Positions 8,982-17,379 of a stretch of DNA of 64,000 nt are shown one piece after another; position 1 is the first letter of the stretch, and the number at the start of each line of letters is the position of its first letter. The notes under the pieces are model-generated. The model saw only the letters and a program-made list of their open reading frames with translations, did no database searches and was not told the origin of the DNA. The translations under genes were made by a program, and so were the position numbers. Source of the stretch: Novosphingobium rosa NBRC 15208 (lineage in GTDB: Bacteria; Pseudomonadota; Alphaproteobacteria; Sphingomonadales; Sphingomonadaceae); assembly GCF_001598555.1 (NCBI RefSeq), contig NZ_BCZE01000001.1, positions 103,980 through 167,979 on the forward strand, in the 5' to 3' direction.

Positions 8982-9009
8982 CCGGCGGCGGAGTATATCC
9001 TGCCGCCGG
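8982..9009. terminator. Bidirectional terminator hairpin
   Basis: CCGGCGGC (8982-8989) and GCCGCCGG (9002-9009) form a perfect 8-bp stem with a 12-base loop, placed between the convergent ends of the DUF1993 and AraC genes. Confidence 0.6.
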
Positions 9010-9014
9010 GGGGC

Positions 9015-9944
9015 TCAGCCGGGAGCGCCCTCGCCCCTTGCCCGCCCGGCATAGAGAAAGGGCGAAAGCCCGAAATGGCGGGTGAAGGCCACGCTGAAGG
9101 CGCTGGCCGAGCCATACCCCACCTGCTGCGCGATCCTTGCCAGACCCAGCCCGGTCTGGCGCAGCAGATCGCGGGCCAGCGCCATGCGCCAGCCGGTGAG
9201 ATATTCGATGGGCGCCACCCCCACCTCGGCGCGGAAACGGTCGAAGAAGGTCGAGCGGGAGAGGCCCGCCTCTTTCGCCAGTTCCTTGACGCTCCACGCG
9301 CGGGTGGGATCGCCATGCATGCAGCGCAAGGCGGCACAGAGCCGCTCATCCGCCAGACCGCGCAGCAGGCCCGGCGGCGCGGCGGGGCCGGTGGTGGCGC
9401 GCAGGGCCTCGATCAGCAGCACCTGCAGCAGATGCGAGAGGATCACATCGCGCGCCGGGCGCCGGGCATGGGTTTCCTCATTGAGCAGTTCGACGATCCG
9501 CGTCAGCCGCCCCTCGCCCCGGATATGCACCACGCGTGGCAGCAGAGAGACCAGCAAAGCCGTGTCATCCGAGCCGAAGCTGCAATGGCCCACCAGCATG
9601 CGCACATTGGGCTGGGCCTCGCGCGGGCCCAGCCAGAACATGCCGGGGCCAACCTCGGCATGGAGCAAGGGCGCATCGCGGGGCGGCGGCGTCAGGCTGG
9701 AGGTGGCGAAATCGCAGGCGGCGGGCACCAGCACGAAATCGCCCTGCTCCAGCACCAGCTCCTCCTGCCCGGCCAGAGCAAGGCGGCAGGCGCCGTCCAG
9801 CACAGCGGCATAGAAGGGCCGCCCCTCCTCTGAGCGATGGACGCGCCATGCCCCGGCCCCTGTCACCAGCTTGGACCAGCCCGCGCTGGGCGCCAGCAGG
9901 CTGACGACATGCGCCAAGGGGTCTGACGATAAGGGATCGGACAT
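9015..9944 (-). CDS. AraC family transcriptional regulator with N-terminal cupin
   Basis: A 309-residue regulator. Residues about 10-185 form an AraC-type cupin (PF12852-like), with the LVLEQGDFVLVPAACDFA turn; the C-terminal 100 residues carry two helix-turn-helix units: WSVKELAKEAGLSRSTFFDRF and ARIAQQVGYGSASAFSVAF, ending HFGLSPFLY. It is divergent from the SDR at 10039 with 94 bases between the two starts, the usual arrangement for a regulator controlling its neighbour. The inducer is unknown. Assignment to the family is firm; control of the SDR is inferred from position. Confidence 0.92.
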   Translation of the reverse strand: MSDPLSSDPLAHVVSLLAPSAGWSKLVTGAGAWRVHRSEEGRPFYAAVLDGACRLALAGQEELVLEQGDFVLVPAACDFATSSLTPPPRDAPLLHAEVGPGMFWLGPREAQPNVRMLVGHCSFGSDDTALLVSLLPRVVHIRGEGRLTRIVELLNEETHARRPARDVILSHLLQVLLIEALRATTGPAAPPGLLRGLADERLCAALRCMHGDPTRAWSVKELAKEAGLSRSTFFDRFRAEVGVAPIEYLTGWRMALARDLLRQTGLGLARIAQQVGYGSASAFSVAFTRHFGLSPFLYAGRARGEGAPG

Positions 9945-10038
9945 TTCGGACTTTCACACATGCTTGCCGGATTTCCGGCTATAGCACGTCCGACAAGGCA
10001 ATCCTACCTCTGGCCTGCCCCCCAAACAGGAGCTATCC

Positions 10039-10785
10039 ATGAACACTGTCTTGATCACCGGTTGCTCGTCGGGCTTTGGCCTCGCCACGGCTCAACTCTT
10101 TCTCGATCGCGGCTGGCATGTCATCGCCACCATGCGCACGCCGCGTCACGATCTGTTCCCCGCTTCCGACCGGCTGCATATCCTGCCGCTCGATGTCACC
10201 GATGCCGACAGCATTGCCCGGACCATCAAGGATGCCGGGCCGATCGATGTGCTGGTCAACAATGCGGGCGTCGGGCTGCTCAATGCGGTGGAGGGCACCT
10301 CCATCGAAAAGGCCCGCGAGGTCTTCGAGACCAACACGCTGGGCACCATCGCCATGGTCAAGGCGGTGCTGCCGCAGATGCGCGAGCGCGGTTCGGGCGT
10401 GATCGTCAATGTCACCTCCACGGTGACGCTGCGTCCGCTGCATCTGCTTTCGGTCTATACGGCCAGCAAGGCGGCGGTGAACGCCTTCACCGAAAGCCTC
10501 GCGCTGGAGCTGGAACCCTTCGGCATCCGTGCGCGCATCGTGCTGCCGGGACGCGCGCCCGATACGGCCTTTGGCGACAATGCCCGCGCCCGCATGGGCA
10601 TGGACTTCCCCCAACCCTATGGCGAGATGGTGGCCGGAATTTTCGAACAGTGGCAGACTTCGACCGATCCGGTGACCCATGCCTCCGACGTGGCCGAGGC
10701 CGTCTGGCTGGCCGCCACCGATCCGGCCAGCCCGATGCGCCAGCCCGCGGGTGCCGATGCGGTGCTCTGGGCTCAGGCCGTTTGA
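10039..10785 (+). CDS. SDR family oxidoreductase
   Basis: A 248-residue classical short-chain dehydrogenase. TGCSSGFG (7-14) is the cofactor loop, LDVTDAD the adenine-ring segment, NNAGVG the structural motif, and Y140/K144 in the SVYTASKAA stretch are catalytic. The catalytic Ser lies in the NVTSTVTL segment. It interconverts an alcohol and a ketone with NAD(P); the substrate is not predictable. AGGAG precedes the ATG by six bases. It is divergent from an AraC regulator and followed by a strong hairpin, so it is probably monocistronic. Confidence 0.93.
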   Translation: MNTVLITGCSSGFGLATAQLFLDRGWHVIATMRTPRHDLFPASDRLHILPLDVTDADSIARTIKDAGPIDVLVNNAGVGLLNAVEGTSIEKAREVFETNTLGTIAMVKAVLPQMRERGSGVIVNVTSTVTLRPLHLLSVYTASKAAVNAFTESLALELEPFGIRARIVLPGRAPDTAFGDNARARMGMDFPQPYGEMVAGIFEQWQTSTDPVTHASDVAEAVWLAATDPASPMRQPAGADAVLWAQAV

Positions 10786-10791
10786 GCGATG

Positions 10792-10817
10792 GGGGGCGGG
10801 CCGATGGGCTCGCCCCC
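10792..10817 (+). terminator. Intrinsic terminator after the SDR gene
   Basis: GGGGGCGGGCC, loop GATG, GGCTCGCCCCC forms an 11-bp stem with one G-T pair, starting six bases after the SDR stop and followed by TGTCTTT. Confidence 0.7.
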
Positions 10818-10877
10818 TGTCTTTATCGCGACACACAAGAGGGGGATGCTGCCTGCCGGAGACTGTGGAGGCGTATG

Positions 10878-12743
10878 ATGGCCAATATCGAAACCAATGT
10901 CATCGAAACCCGTGTGGGTGATTTCAGCCTGAAGGCCTATGCGGGCGATTTCAAGACGCTGCTGGCTTTCAACTTCACCGCGCAGCAGGCGGCGCAGGGG
11001 CTGGCCGGTTTTACCATCCGCTATTCGACGCCCGATGGCAAAAGCCACTATCTCTGGAACAGCCTGGTCTACGAACATCCCGAAAATCATGCGCAGGTGG
11101 ATGGCGAGCCGCCGCAATCGACGGCCAACGCCCCCATTCACAAATTCCGCTGGGTGCATGTTCCGGGCGTGATCCATCAGGGCGATACGCCCATGGCGGG
11201 CAACTACCTCTATGAGGTGACGCCGCGCTTTTTCGATGAGAACCAGCATATGCTGCCGCTCGATCATGCGCGGACGGCGCGGGTGGATGTGCAGGTCGGG
11301 CCGTTCCGCAAGGGCAATCTGGCGCTGGGCTTTACGCGCGGTTTCGTGCAGTCGGAGGCCTTTGTGCATCGCTTCGGCAAGGATGCGCTGCTGCGTCCCG
11401 CCGGGCATGAGCTGATCTTCGATACGTCGGCTCAGGCAGGCACGGGGCCTCTGGATGGAGAGCCCTATAGCTTTGCTCAGGCCTATCAGTGGCTGGGCTT
11501 TACTGCGCGCGATCTGGTCTTCGATCTGCTGCAGGCGGTGGAAACGACCGAGGGGTTGACGCTGGATGTCTTCGCCTATGATCTGACCGAACCGGATTTT
11601 ATCAATGCGCTGGTCCGCCTGGCCGCCAAGCCGGGCAAGCTGCGGATCATTCTGGACAATGCCGCGCTTCACCACGCCGCAGACGGCAGCAAGCCAGAGG
11701 ATCAGGCCGAGGCGCTGATCGCCAGGGCGGCGGGCGATGCCCAGGTCATCAAGCGCGGCCATTTCGCCCGCTATGCCCATGACAAGGTGCTGGTGGTCAG
11801 CGATGCCAGCGGACCGCTGAAAGTGCTGACAGGCTCGACCAATTTTTCGGTGAACGGACTTTACGTCAATTCCAACCATGTGCTGGTGTACGATGACCGG
11901 GAGGTGGCGGGCTGGTACAAGGGCGTGTTCGATGCCAGCTGGGATCAGGATGTGAAAGCCGCTGCCTTTATCGCCTCGAACTGGTCAACGGGTACGTTCA
12001 CCACATCGGCAAGCGAGACGCCCAAAAGCGTGATCCGTTTCTCGCCGCATACGCAGGATACGGCGCAGGCGATTTTAGACGATCTGGTGACGCGGGTGAA
12101 TGCTGAGAAGGATGCGCCAGCCGGGCAGGCTTCGGTGCTGTTCGCCGTGATGGCGCTGAATGAGGCCAAGGATGTGGTCTATCAATGCCTCAACGCACTG
12201 CATGCCGTGCCGGGCATCTTCAGCTACGGCATCTCCGACGCGCCCGAGGGTGTGACGCTCTATCCGCTGGGGCAGGATCACGGCGTGCTGGTCACCGGCA
12301 AGCCGGGCACCACCGATCTGCCCGCGCCCTTCGATCAGGTGCCGCCCATCCGCGAACATCAGGTCCATCACAAATTCGTGGTCTGCGGCTTCAATCGCCC
12401 CGATGCGGTGGTCTATTGCGGCTCTTCCAATCTGGCCGAGGGCGGTGAGCATCAGAATGGCGACAATCTGATCGCCATCGCCGACACCGACATCGCCACC
12501 GCCTTCGCCATCGAGGCGCTGGCGCTGGTCGATCATTTCGACTTTCTCGACGCCTATTCGAAGAACGCCAAGGCATCAGGCACCGATGCGCCCGCTGGGC
12601 CGGCCAAGGCGGCGGCGGCTCAAGCGGTCCACTGGTATCTGGGCACCACGGATCTGTGGATGCACAAATATTTCCAGCCGGGCGATCTGCACAATCTGGA
12701 TCGCGAGCTGTTCGGGGCGGAAGTGGCGCCGGCCCACGCGTGA
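10878..12743 (+). CDS. Phospholipase D-like domain protein
   Basis: A 621-residue protein with two phospholipase D-type half sites. The first is HDKVLVV with GSTNFS downstream (DNA near 11778-11850); the second is HHKFVVCG with GSSNLAEGG (near 12367-12440). Both keep His and Lys of the HxK motif and the GSxN element; the Asp of HxKxxxxD is replaced by S and G. PLD-superfamily enzymes cleave phosphodiesters via a phosphohistidine. No signal peptide is visible. GGAGG at 10867-10871 is six bases before ATG 10878. The N-terminal 200 residues look like a beta-rich domain that I cannot name. Confidence 0.82.
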   Translation: MANIETNVIETRVGDFSLKAYAGDFKTLLAFNFTAQQAAQGLAGFTIRYSTPDGKSHYLWNSLVYEHPENHAQVDGEPPQSTANAPIHKFRWVHVPGVIHQGDTPMAGNYLYEVTPRFFDENQHMLPLDHARTARVDVQVGPFRKGNLALGFTRGFVQSEAFVHRFGKDALLRPAGHELIFDTSAQAGTGPLDGEPYSFAQAYQWLGFTARDLVFDLLQAVETTEGLTLDVFAYDLTEPDFINALVRLAAKPGKLRIILDNAALHHAADGSKPEDQAEALIARAAGDAQVIKRGHFARYAHDKVLVVSDASGPLKVLTGSTNFSVNGLYVNSNHVLVYDDREVAGWYKGVFDASWDQDVKAAAFIASNWSTGTFTTSASETPKSVIRFSPHTQDTAQAILDDLVTRVNAEKDAPAGQASVLFAVMALNEAKDVVYQCLNALHAVPGIFSYGISDAPEGVTLYPLGQDHGVLVTGKPGTTDLPAPFDQVPPIREHQVHHKFVVCGFNRPDAVVYCGSSNLAEGGEHQNGDNLIAIADTDIATAFAIEALALVDHFDFLDAYSKNAKASGTDAPAGPAKAAAAQAVHWYLGTTDLWMHKYFQPGDLHNLDRELFGAEVAPAHA

Positions 12744-12750
12744 CAGGGTA

Positions 12751-12778
12751 CGGCGGCAGGCTGAAAGACCTGCCGCCG
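12751..12778. terminator. Bidirectional terminator hairpin
   Basis: CGGCGGCAGG (12751-12760) and CCTGCCGCCG (12769-12778) form a perfect 10-bp stem with an 8-base loop between the convergent PLD-like and phosphatase genes. Confidence 0.7.
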
Positions 12779-12786
12779 CCGGAACC

Positions 12787-13671
12787 TTACTGCGTGTACA
12801 TGCTGCGCAGGCGCGTCAGATCGGCCTTCGACAGGCCCATCTCGTCGCGCAGATAGCCGTCCGCGCCGCCGGGGTGCTGGTCGATCACCTTGAAGGCCGC
12901 TTCGATATAGCTGCGATCGGCGGCCATCATGGCGCGCAGCACCTCGGGCGGCATCTTGGCCATGGCGGCAAGGCTGGGGTTGTTGGTCCTGGTGCCGGCA
13001 TGCATCATCTTGCTGCCATCCAGATAACGGTTGGTGAGCAGATAATCCTCGATCACCGTCTCGCGCGGCACGCCCAGCGATGTCAGCACCAGCGCCGCGG
13101 CGATGCCGGTACGGTCCTTGCCCGCCGTGCAGTTGAAAGCCAGCGGCACGCGATGCGCCAGCAATTCGCCGAACATGCGGCGGAACTGGCCGTTGAACTG
13201 GGTCAGCATCATCGGATAGCTGGTGGCCATGGCGGCGCGGCCCTCTTCCGCCGTCCAATGGGCCATGTCGCCCTTGGGCAGGCTCTGCGCCATGTCGAGA
13301 TGGTAGTCGTCGCTCAGCACCTTGGGGGCGTGGGCGGCGGGCCAGTTCACCGGCTCGGCGGCGCGCTCGCCGGTGTCGCGGAAATCGCAGACCACACGGA
13401 TACCGCGCTTTTCGAGATAGGTGTAATCGGCAGGCGTCAGCCCGGCCATCGCGCCCGAGCGGAACAGCACGCCCCATTTGACGGTGCGCCCGTCCTGCGT
13501 GCGATAACCGCCCAGATCGCGGAAATTGCGCCCGCCCTGCAGCGGCAGCAGGCGCTGATGCGCGGCGCTCTCCACCTTGGCAGCGGGCTGGGCCAGCGCC
13601 TGAGGCGCCAGCGCGGGCGAAGCAACCAGCGCCAGCGCGCCCAGCAGCGTCAAAGCATTACGATAGATCAT
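12787..13671 (-). CDS. Exported tyrosine-protein phosphatase (Y_phosphatase3 type)
   Basis: A 294-residue protein with a signal peptide (residues 1-28, hydrophobic core LTLLGALALVA, cut after LAQ) and the CX5R phosphatase loop CTAGKDRTG with C171 and R177. The preceding GGRNFRDLGGYRTQDG and LFRSGAMAGL segments define the PF13350-type tyrosine/lipid phosphatase family, whose members hydrolyse phosphate from phosphotyrosine or phosphoinositides by a cysteinyl-phosphate intermediate. It should act in the periplasm. It lies 24 bases after the TonB receptor on the same strand, so the imported substrate may be a phosphate ester; that is inference from position. Confidence 0.9.
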   Translation of the reverse strand: MIYRNALTLLGALALVASPALAPQALAQPAAKVESAAHQRLLPLQGGRNFRDLGGYRTQDGRTVKWGVLFRSGAMAGLTPADYTYLEKRGIRVVCDFRDTGERAAEPVNWPAAHAPKVLSDDYHLDMAQSLPKGDMAHWTAEEGRAAMATSYPMMLTQFNGQFRRMFGELLAHRVPLAFNCTAGKDRTGIAAALVLTSLGVPRETVIEDYLLTNRYLDGSKMMHAGTRTNNPSLAAMAKMPPEVLRAMMAADRSYIEAAFKVIDQHPGGADGYLRDEMGLSKADLTRLRSMYTQ

Positions 13672-13695
13672 GGATCATCTCCTCAGCGAAGGATT

Positions 13696-16047
13696 TCAGA
13701 ACTTGACGTTGGCTTCAAGGCCGTAGGTGCGCGCCTCATTGAACATGCCATAGGTGCCCAGATACTGGCTGTAGGCCTTGTAGAAGACATGCTGCTCATT
13801 GAGCAGATTGCGCGCCCAGGCCGAGATCGTCAGCCGCGCACCGCTGCCCGCCATGGCGATATCGGCCAACGCCAGACGACCGTTCATGATAAAGCTGGGA
13901 TCGCCCTTGGGCTGGATGGCGGGCGCCGGATCGTTGGCGCTGACATAGAAGCCATTGTCGTAATTGGCGTCGAGATGCAGGCGCAGCTTCGCGCCCCGCA
14001 GCGGCATCTCATAATCCAGCGAGCCGCTGGCCGACTGGGTGGGCGTGTAGACCGGATAGATCTTCACCGGCGTGGAATTGATGACCGAAACGCCGCCCGA
14101 CACCACCGGATAGGGGTTGGCGGTGTTGGGAATGTCGACATGGTTGTAGGCATAGCTGGCATTCAGCGTCAGCCCCGGCAGCGGGTTGAGCGTCAGCTCC
14201 GCTTCCACGCCGCGCAGATGGCCGGTGCCGGGCGCATTGGTGGTTTCCAGCGTGGTGCGGTTGCTGTTCTGCAGCACGCCATTCACATATTGCAGATAGC
14301 TGGCCGAGAAATCGACCTGCACATTCTTGTAGGTGCCGACATAGCCCGCCAGATTGAAGCGCGCGCGGTGGTTCCAGAACTCGGTCTTGGCGCCGATCTC
14401 GAACATGGAGACGGTTTCGGGATTGAAGGGCGCATAGGTCAGCGAGCGCGAATTGGCCCCGCCCGACTTGTAGCCCGTGCTCCACTTGCCATAGAGATGC
14501 ACGTCGCGCGTGGCATCCACCGCCAGATTGATCATCGGATCGACCCGCGACCATGAGGCATTGAGATTGACCGGCGCCACCACGCCCGACACGCTGACCG
14601 GCGTGGCGCCGTTGATGGTGAAGAGCTGGCCCACCTTCTTGTCATTGCTGTAACGCAGACCACCGGTCACATGCAGAATGTCACCCGCGACGGCGGGCGT
14701 GTAGGTCGCCTGGGCATAGGCGCCGTAGCTGTCGGTCTTCACATGGCTGGCGCGGTCGATGGTGACGGTGTTGTAATCAACCGACAGCACCGTGGCCGAC
14801 GTGCCATTCGCGTTCCACTGCATGGTGTTGGGGGCCTGCGCATTGTCCTGCACGCGCTCTTCGTAGAACAGGGCGCCGGCGGCGAATTTCAGGCGGGGCG
14901 TCTCGCCGATGATCTGCAGCTCTTCGCTGGCCTGATTCTGGCGGAACTGGGCAAGGCTGGCGCGGCTGAAGGTACCGCTGGGGCTGTAGACCGAGAGATT
15001 GGCCGAGCCATTGTCATACTGCGACTGGGTCAGTTCGCGATAGGCACTGATCGATTTGAGCGTCAGATGCGGCTGCACCTGCCAGTCCAGCGTCAGGCGA
15101 TGGCCGCTGGTCTTGCCCACGCTGGGCAGTTCCGGCACGCCCACCGTGGCGACCGAGGCACGCCTGGGCTGCAGCGGCTGATCGGGCGCGCGGGCCAGAG
15201 AGCCCGCCGAAAGCGCCTGCACATAGGCCGAGGTGGAGGCATCATAGGAGGTGTCATAGGAATAATCGGCGCTGAAGTTGGGCGCAGGCTTCCACAGGGC
15301 CTCGGCATGCAGGCCGCGCTTGTCATAGGCGCCGAAATCCGAAGCGCCGGCCAGCGGGTTCTTCACCAGCCCGTCGCGATGGGCGATCACGCCATCGACC
15401 TTCACGCTGACATTGTGGAATTCGGGCAGATCGATGTGGGTTTCGGCCTTGTAGCTGCCGTAATTGCCCGCGCCCACCGTGGTGTTCATCGCGAATTTGC
15501 CGCTGGGCTTCTTGGTGGTGATGCTCACCGCGCCGCCTTCGGTGTTGCGGCCGAAGAGCGTGCCCTGCGGGCCTTTGAGCACCTCGATGCTGTCCACATC
15601 GAACATGGCGGTGCCGAGACCTTGGGCGCGGCCCATATAGACGCCGTCGATGTAGATGCCCACGCCCTGGTCGCGGGCGGGCTGGTTGCTGTCCGACAGC
15701 ACGCCGATGCCGCGAATGTTGAGGATCAGCGCCGAAGGACGCGCGAAGAAGGGCGCGACGCGCAGCGAGGGGATCGCCCCGTCGCCCAGATCGAGCAGCG
15801 AGGTAACATGGCGGTTGGCCAGATCGTCAGCCTTGAGCACCGAGATCGAGATCGGCGTCTTCTGCAGGCTCTCGGGGCGCTTTTCGGCGGTGACGACGAT
15901 ATCGGTCAGGCCCTGATCGGCATCGGCTGCGGCGGCGGCCGGGGCGGCAGGCTCTGCAGCATGCGCGGCGGCGGGCATGGCACAGAGCGCCAGCGCAAGC
16001 GCGGTGGAGGTCGGTAACAGGCGGCTGACGTGACGATGGGCGAGCAT
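13696..16047 (-). CDS. TonB-dependent outer-membrane receptor
   Basis: A 783-residue receptor with a signal peptide (residues 1-30) and a TonB-box/plug start LTDIVVTAEKRPESLQ. The plug has IEVLKGPQGTLFGRNTEGGAVSI, and the last residue is Phe in the usual barrel-sealing TYGLEANVKF. It belongs to the sphingomonad class that imports bulky substrates such as plant compounds, siderophores or glycans; the ligand cannot be inferred. A GAGGGA RBS precedes ATG 16047. It is transcribed leftward with the exported tyrosine phosphatase downstream. The 500 bases upstream hold repeated motifs that may regulate it. Confidence 0.95.
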   Translation of the reverse strand: MLAHRHVSRLLPTSTALALALCAMPAAAHAAEPAAPAAAAADADQGLTDIVVTAEKRPESLQKTPISISVLKADDLANRHVTSLLDLGDGAIPSLRVAPFFARPSALILNIRGIGVLSDSNQPARDQGVGIYIDGVYMGRAQGLGTAMFDVDSIEVLKGPQGTLFGRNTEGGAVSITTKKPSGKFAMNTTVGAGNYGSYKAETHIDLPEFHNVSVKVDGVIAHRDGLVKNPLAGASDFGAYDKRGLHAEALWKPAPNFSADYSYDTSYDASTSAYVQALSAGSLARAPDQPLQPRRASVATVGVPELPSVGKTSGHRLTLDWQVQPHLTLKSISAYRELTQSQYDNGSANLSVYSPSGTFSRASLAQFRQNQASEELQIIGETPRLKFAAGALFYEERVQDNAQAPNTMQWNANGTSATVLSVDYNTVTIDRASHVKTDSYGAYAQATYTPAVAGDILHVTGGLRYSNDKKVGQLFTINGATPVSVSGVVAPVNLNASWSRVDPMINLAVDATRDVHLYGKWSTGYKSGGANSRSLTYAPFNPETVSMFEIGAKTEFWNHRARFNLAGYVGTYKNVQVDFSASYLQYVNGVLQNSNRTTLETTNAPGTGHLRGVEAELTLNPLPGLTLNASYAYNHVDIPNTANPYPVVSGGVSVINSTPVKIYPVYTPTQSASGSLDYEMPLRGAKLRLHLDANYDNGFYVSANDPAPAIQPKGDPSFIMNGRLALADIAMAGSGARLTISAWARNLLNEQHVFYKAYSQYLGTYGMFNEARTYGLEANVKF

Positions 16048-16563
16048 ATGTATCCCTCATGGCGACCGGTTGCGGGAAGGTCTCCTCCCGTCGATTCGCA
16101 GCCCCAAATGGAACGTTTGTATTTCAACCTTGTGACGGTTGCCGCACAGGCTGGAACATCTGTATTCAGCTTGGTCATGTGCAAGGGAGGCGGCATGCGG
16201 CGCCAGTACGCCCAGCTTGAGGCTTCACGCCTCGCTGTTCCGGAATGCATGCGCAATACCGATAAAATTATCGATACATCAATCTATTATCGCGTCACGA
16301 TGACTTACAGGCCGTAACGAAAGAGGGCGCTGCTGCGGCACCCAGATCGGGCAGAAATTTCGCCATCTGCGCTCGCACCCCGCGTAGCAACACGGGCATG
16401 CCACTCCAAAATCCCTGCTGCCGTGCCGCTGCTATGGAACAGATGTTTCTCAAGGGAAGCCGCGAGACGGCGCGTGATGCTGCATTGGAACGCTTGTCTG
16501 GCCTCGATATCAGTGCGCCCCAACCTCACGTTCGGGCATGACTGGCGCAGGATATGCCACGTC
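16048..16563. other. Non-coding stretch upstream of the TonB receptor
   Basis: About 515 bases with no convincing gene; short open frames here have no recognisable motifs. It holds four copies of a GGAACR-N2-TGT motif (16110-16123, 16153-16166, 16436-16449, 16487-16500) and the palindrome CGATAAAATTATCG (16260-16273). It is probably the regulatory region of the receptor plus the downstream end of the four-enzyme operon. Confidence 0.5.
16260..16273. promoter_or_regulatory. Palindrome, possible operator
   Basis: CGATAA-AA-TTATCG is a perfect palindrome in an otherwise GC-rich context, 213-226 bases upstream of the TonB receptor start. No regulator is known for it. Confidence 0.35.
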
Positions 16564-17379
16564 TTACGCCCCTGCCCCGACCGGCGCCGCGCGGGCGACC
16601 AGCCTGTCCAGATAGCGTTCTGACGTATAGAGCGCGACCGCCAGCCCCCGCGCAATCGCCGCCTTCAGCGCGGGATTGGCGGCGATTGCGGGGGCGATCA
16701 CCTCCTCGATCCATTCGCGGGCGTGGTCCTCGTCGCAGGTCATATGGAGGTCGACGAATTCCCTGTCGTGATCGTCGAAGCCAAGGCGGCGAAGGCCCCT
16801 GTTCATCCCGGCAAGCCGGTAAAGCGCGACCGCCTCGGTCATGTAAAGCGCGCCGACAAGCGCCCATGGGGCGCGGTAGAAGCCATGGTAGAAGATCAGC
16901 GTGCGCTCGGCGAGTTCGGGATAATCTTCAAGGCGCAGACCATCGCCGGCCCGCGCCTTCAGCGCCATCATCAGGCGGCGCATCAGATCGGCGTGAGGGA
17001 CGGGATGCTGCTCATCCGCAATGTTGCGTTGAAGCGCATCGCGGGCGGTCTGCAGAAACTGCACCTCCAGCGCCCGGGCGGCCAACGGAAGGAAAGCCGG
17101 AAAATGCCTGTTTTCCAGCATAAAACCGGCGAATTCCTCCACCGATACACGATCGGCCAGCAGATGATACCAGCCATGACGATGCGCGGGGTGATCGAGC
17201 ACCAACTGTGTCCAGCGCTCCACCGGTTCATCCTGCAACCTCGCAGCGAGGGGAGCGGCGCGGTCCAGCGCATCGCACCACCATGCCTGCAACCCTGTGG
17301 CATCCCCGGCGCTTAACGCCCCTTGCGGAAAAGCGGCGGCGCAACGGGCCAGAAGATCGCTCAGGGGGATGGCGCGCAT
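16564..17379 (-). CDS. Heme-oxygenase-like diiron protein (HDO/PqqC-like fold)
   Basis: A 271-residue all-helical protein of the heme-oxygenase-like superfamily ('iron-containing redox enzyme' group). The ligand set of the HDO diiron oxygenases is visible: E123 and H129 in NIADEQHPVPHADL, E182 in LYMTEAVALY, and H212/D216/H219 in DLHMTCDEDH (the H-x3-D-x2-H pattern). Characterised members such as UndA, BesC and SznF use O2 for N-oxygenation, C-C scission or decarboxylation. AGGAG precedes the ATG, which lies 19 bases inside the end of the upstream P450 gene, so translation is probably coupled. It is the last gene of a four-enzyme operon. The substrate is unknown. Confidence 0.75.
   Translation of the reverse strand: MRAIPLSDLLARCAAAFPQGALSAGDATGLQAWWCDALDRAAPLAARLQDEPVERWTQLVLDHPAHRHGWYHLLADRVSVEEFAGFMLENRHFPAFLPLAARALEVQFLQTARDALQRNIADEQHPVPHADLMRRLMMALKARAGDGLRLEDYPELAERTLIFYHGFYRAPWALVGALYMTEAVALYRLAGMNRGLRRLGFDDHDREFVDLHMTCDEDHAREWIEEVIAPAIAANPALKAAIARGLAVALYTSERYLDRLVARAAPVGAGA

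Noticed and set aside
12586..14556. Open frame of about 650 codons opposite the phosphatase and TonB receptor
   Set aside because: His/Arg-rich with no domain signature; opposite two convincing genes.
16030..16317. 95-residue open frame upstream of the TonB receptor
   Set aside because: No RBS or domain, overlaps the receptor start region, and codes across the motif repeats.
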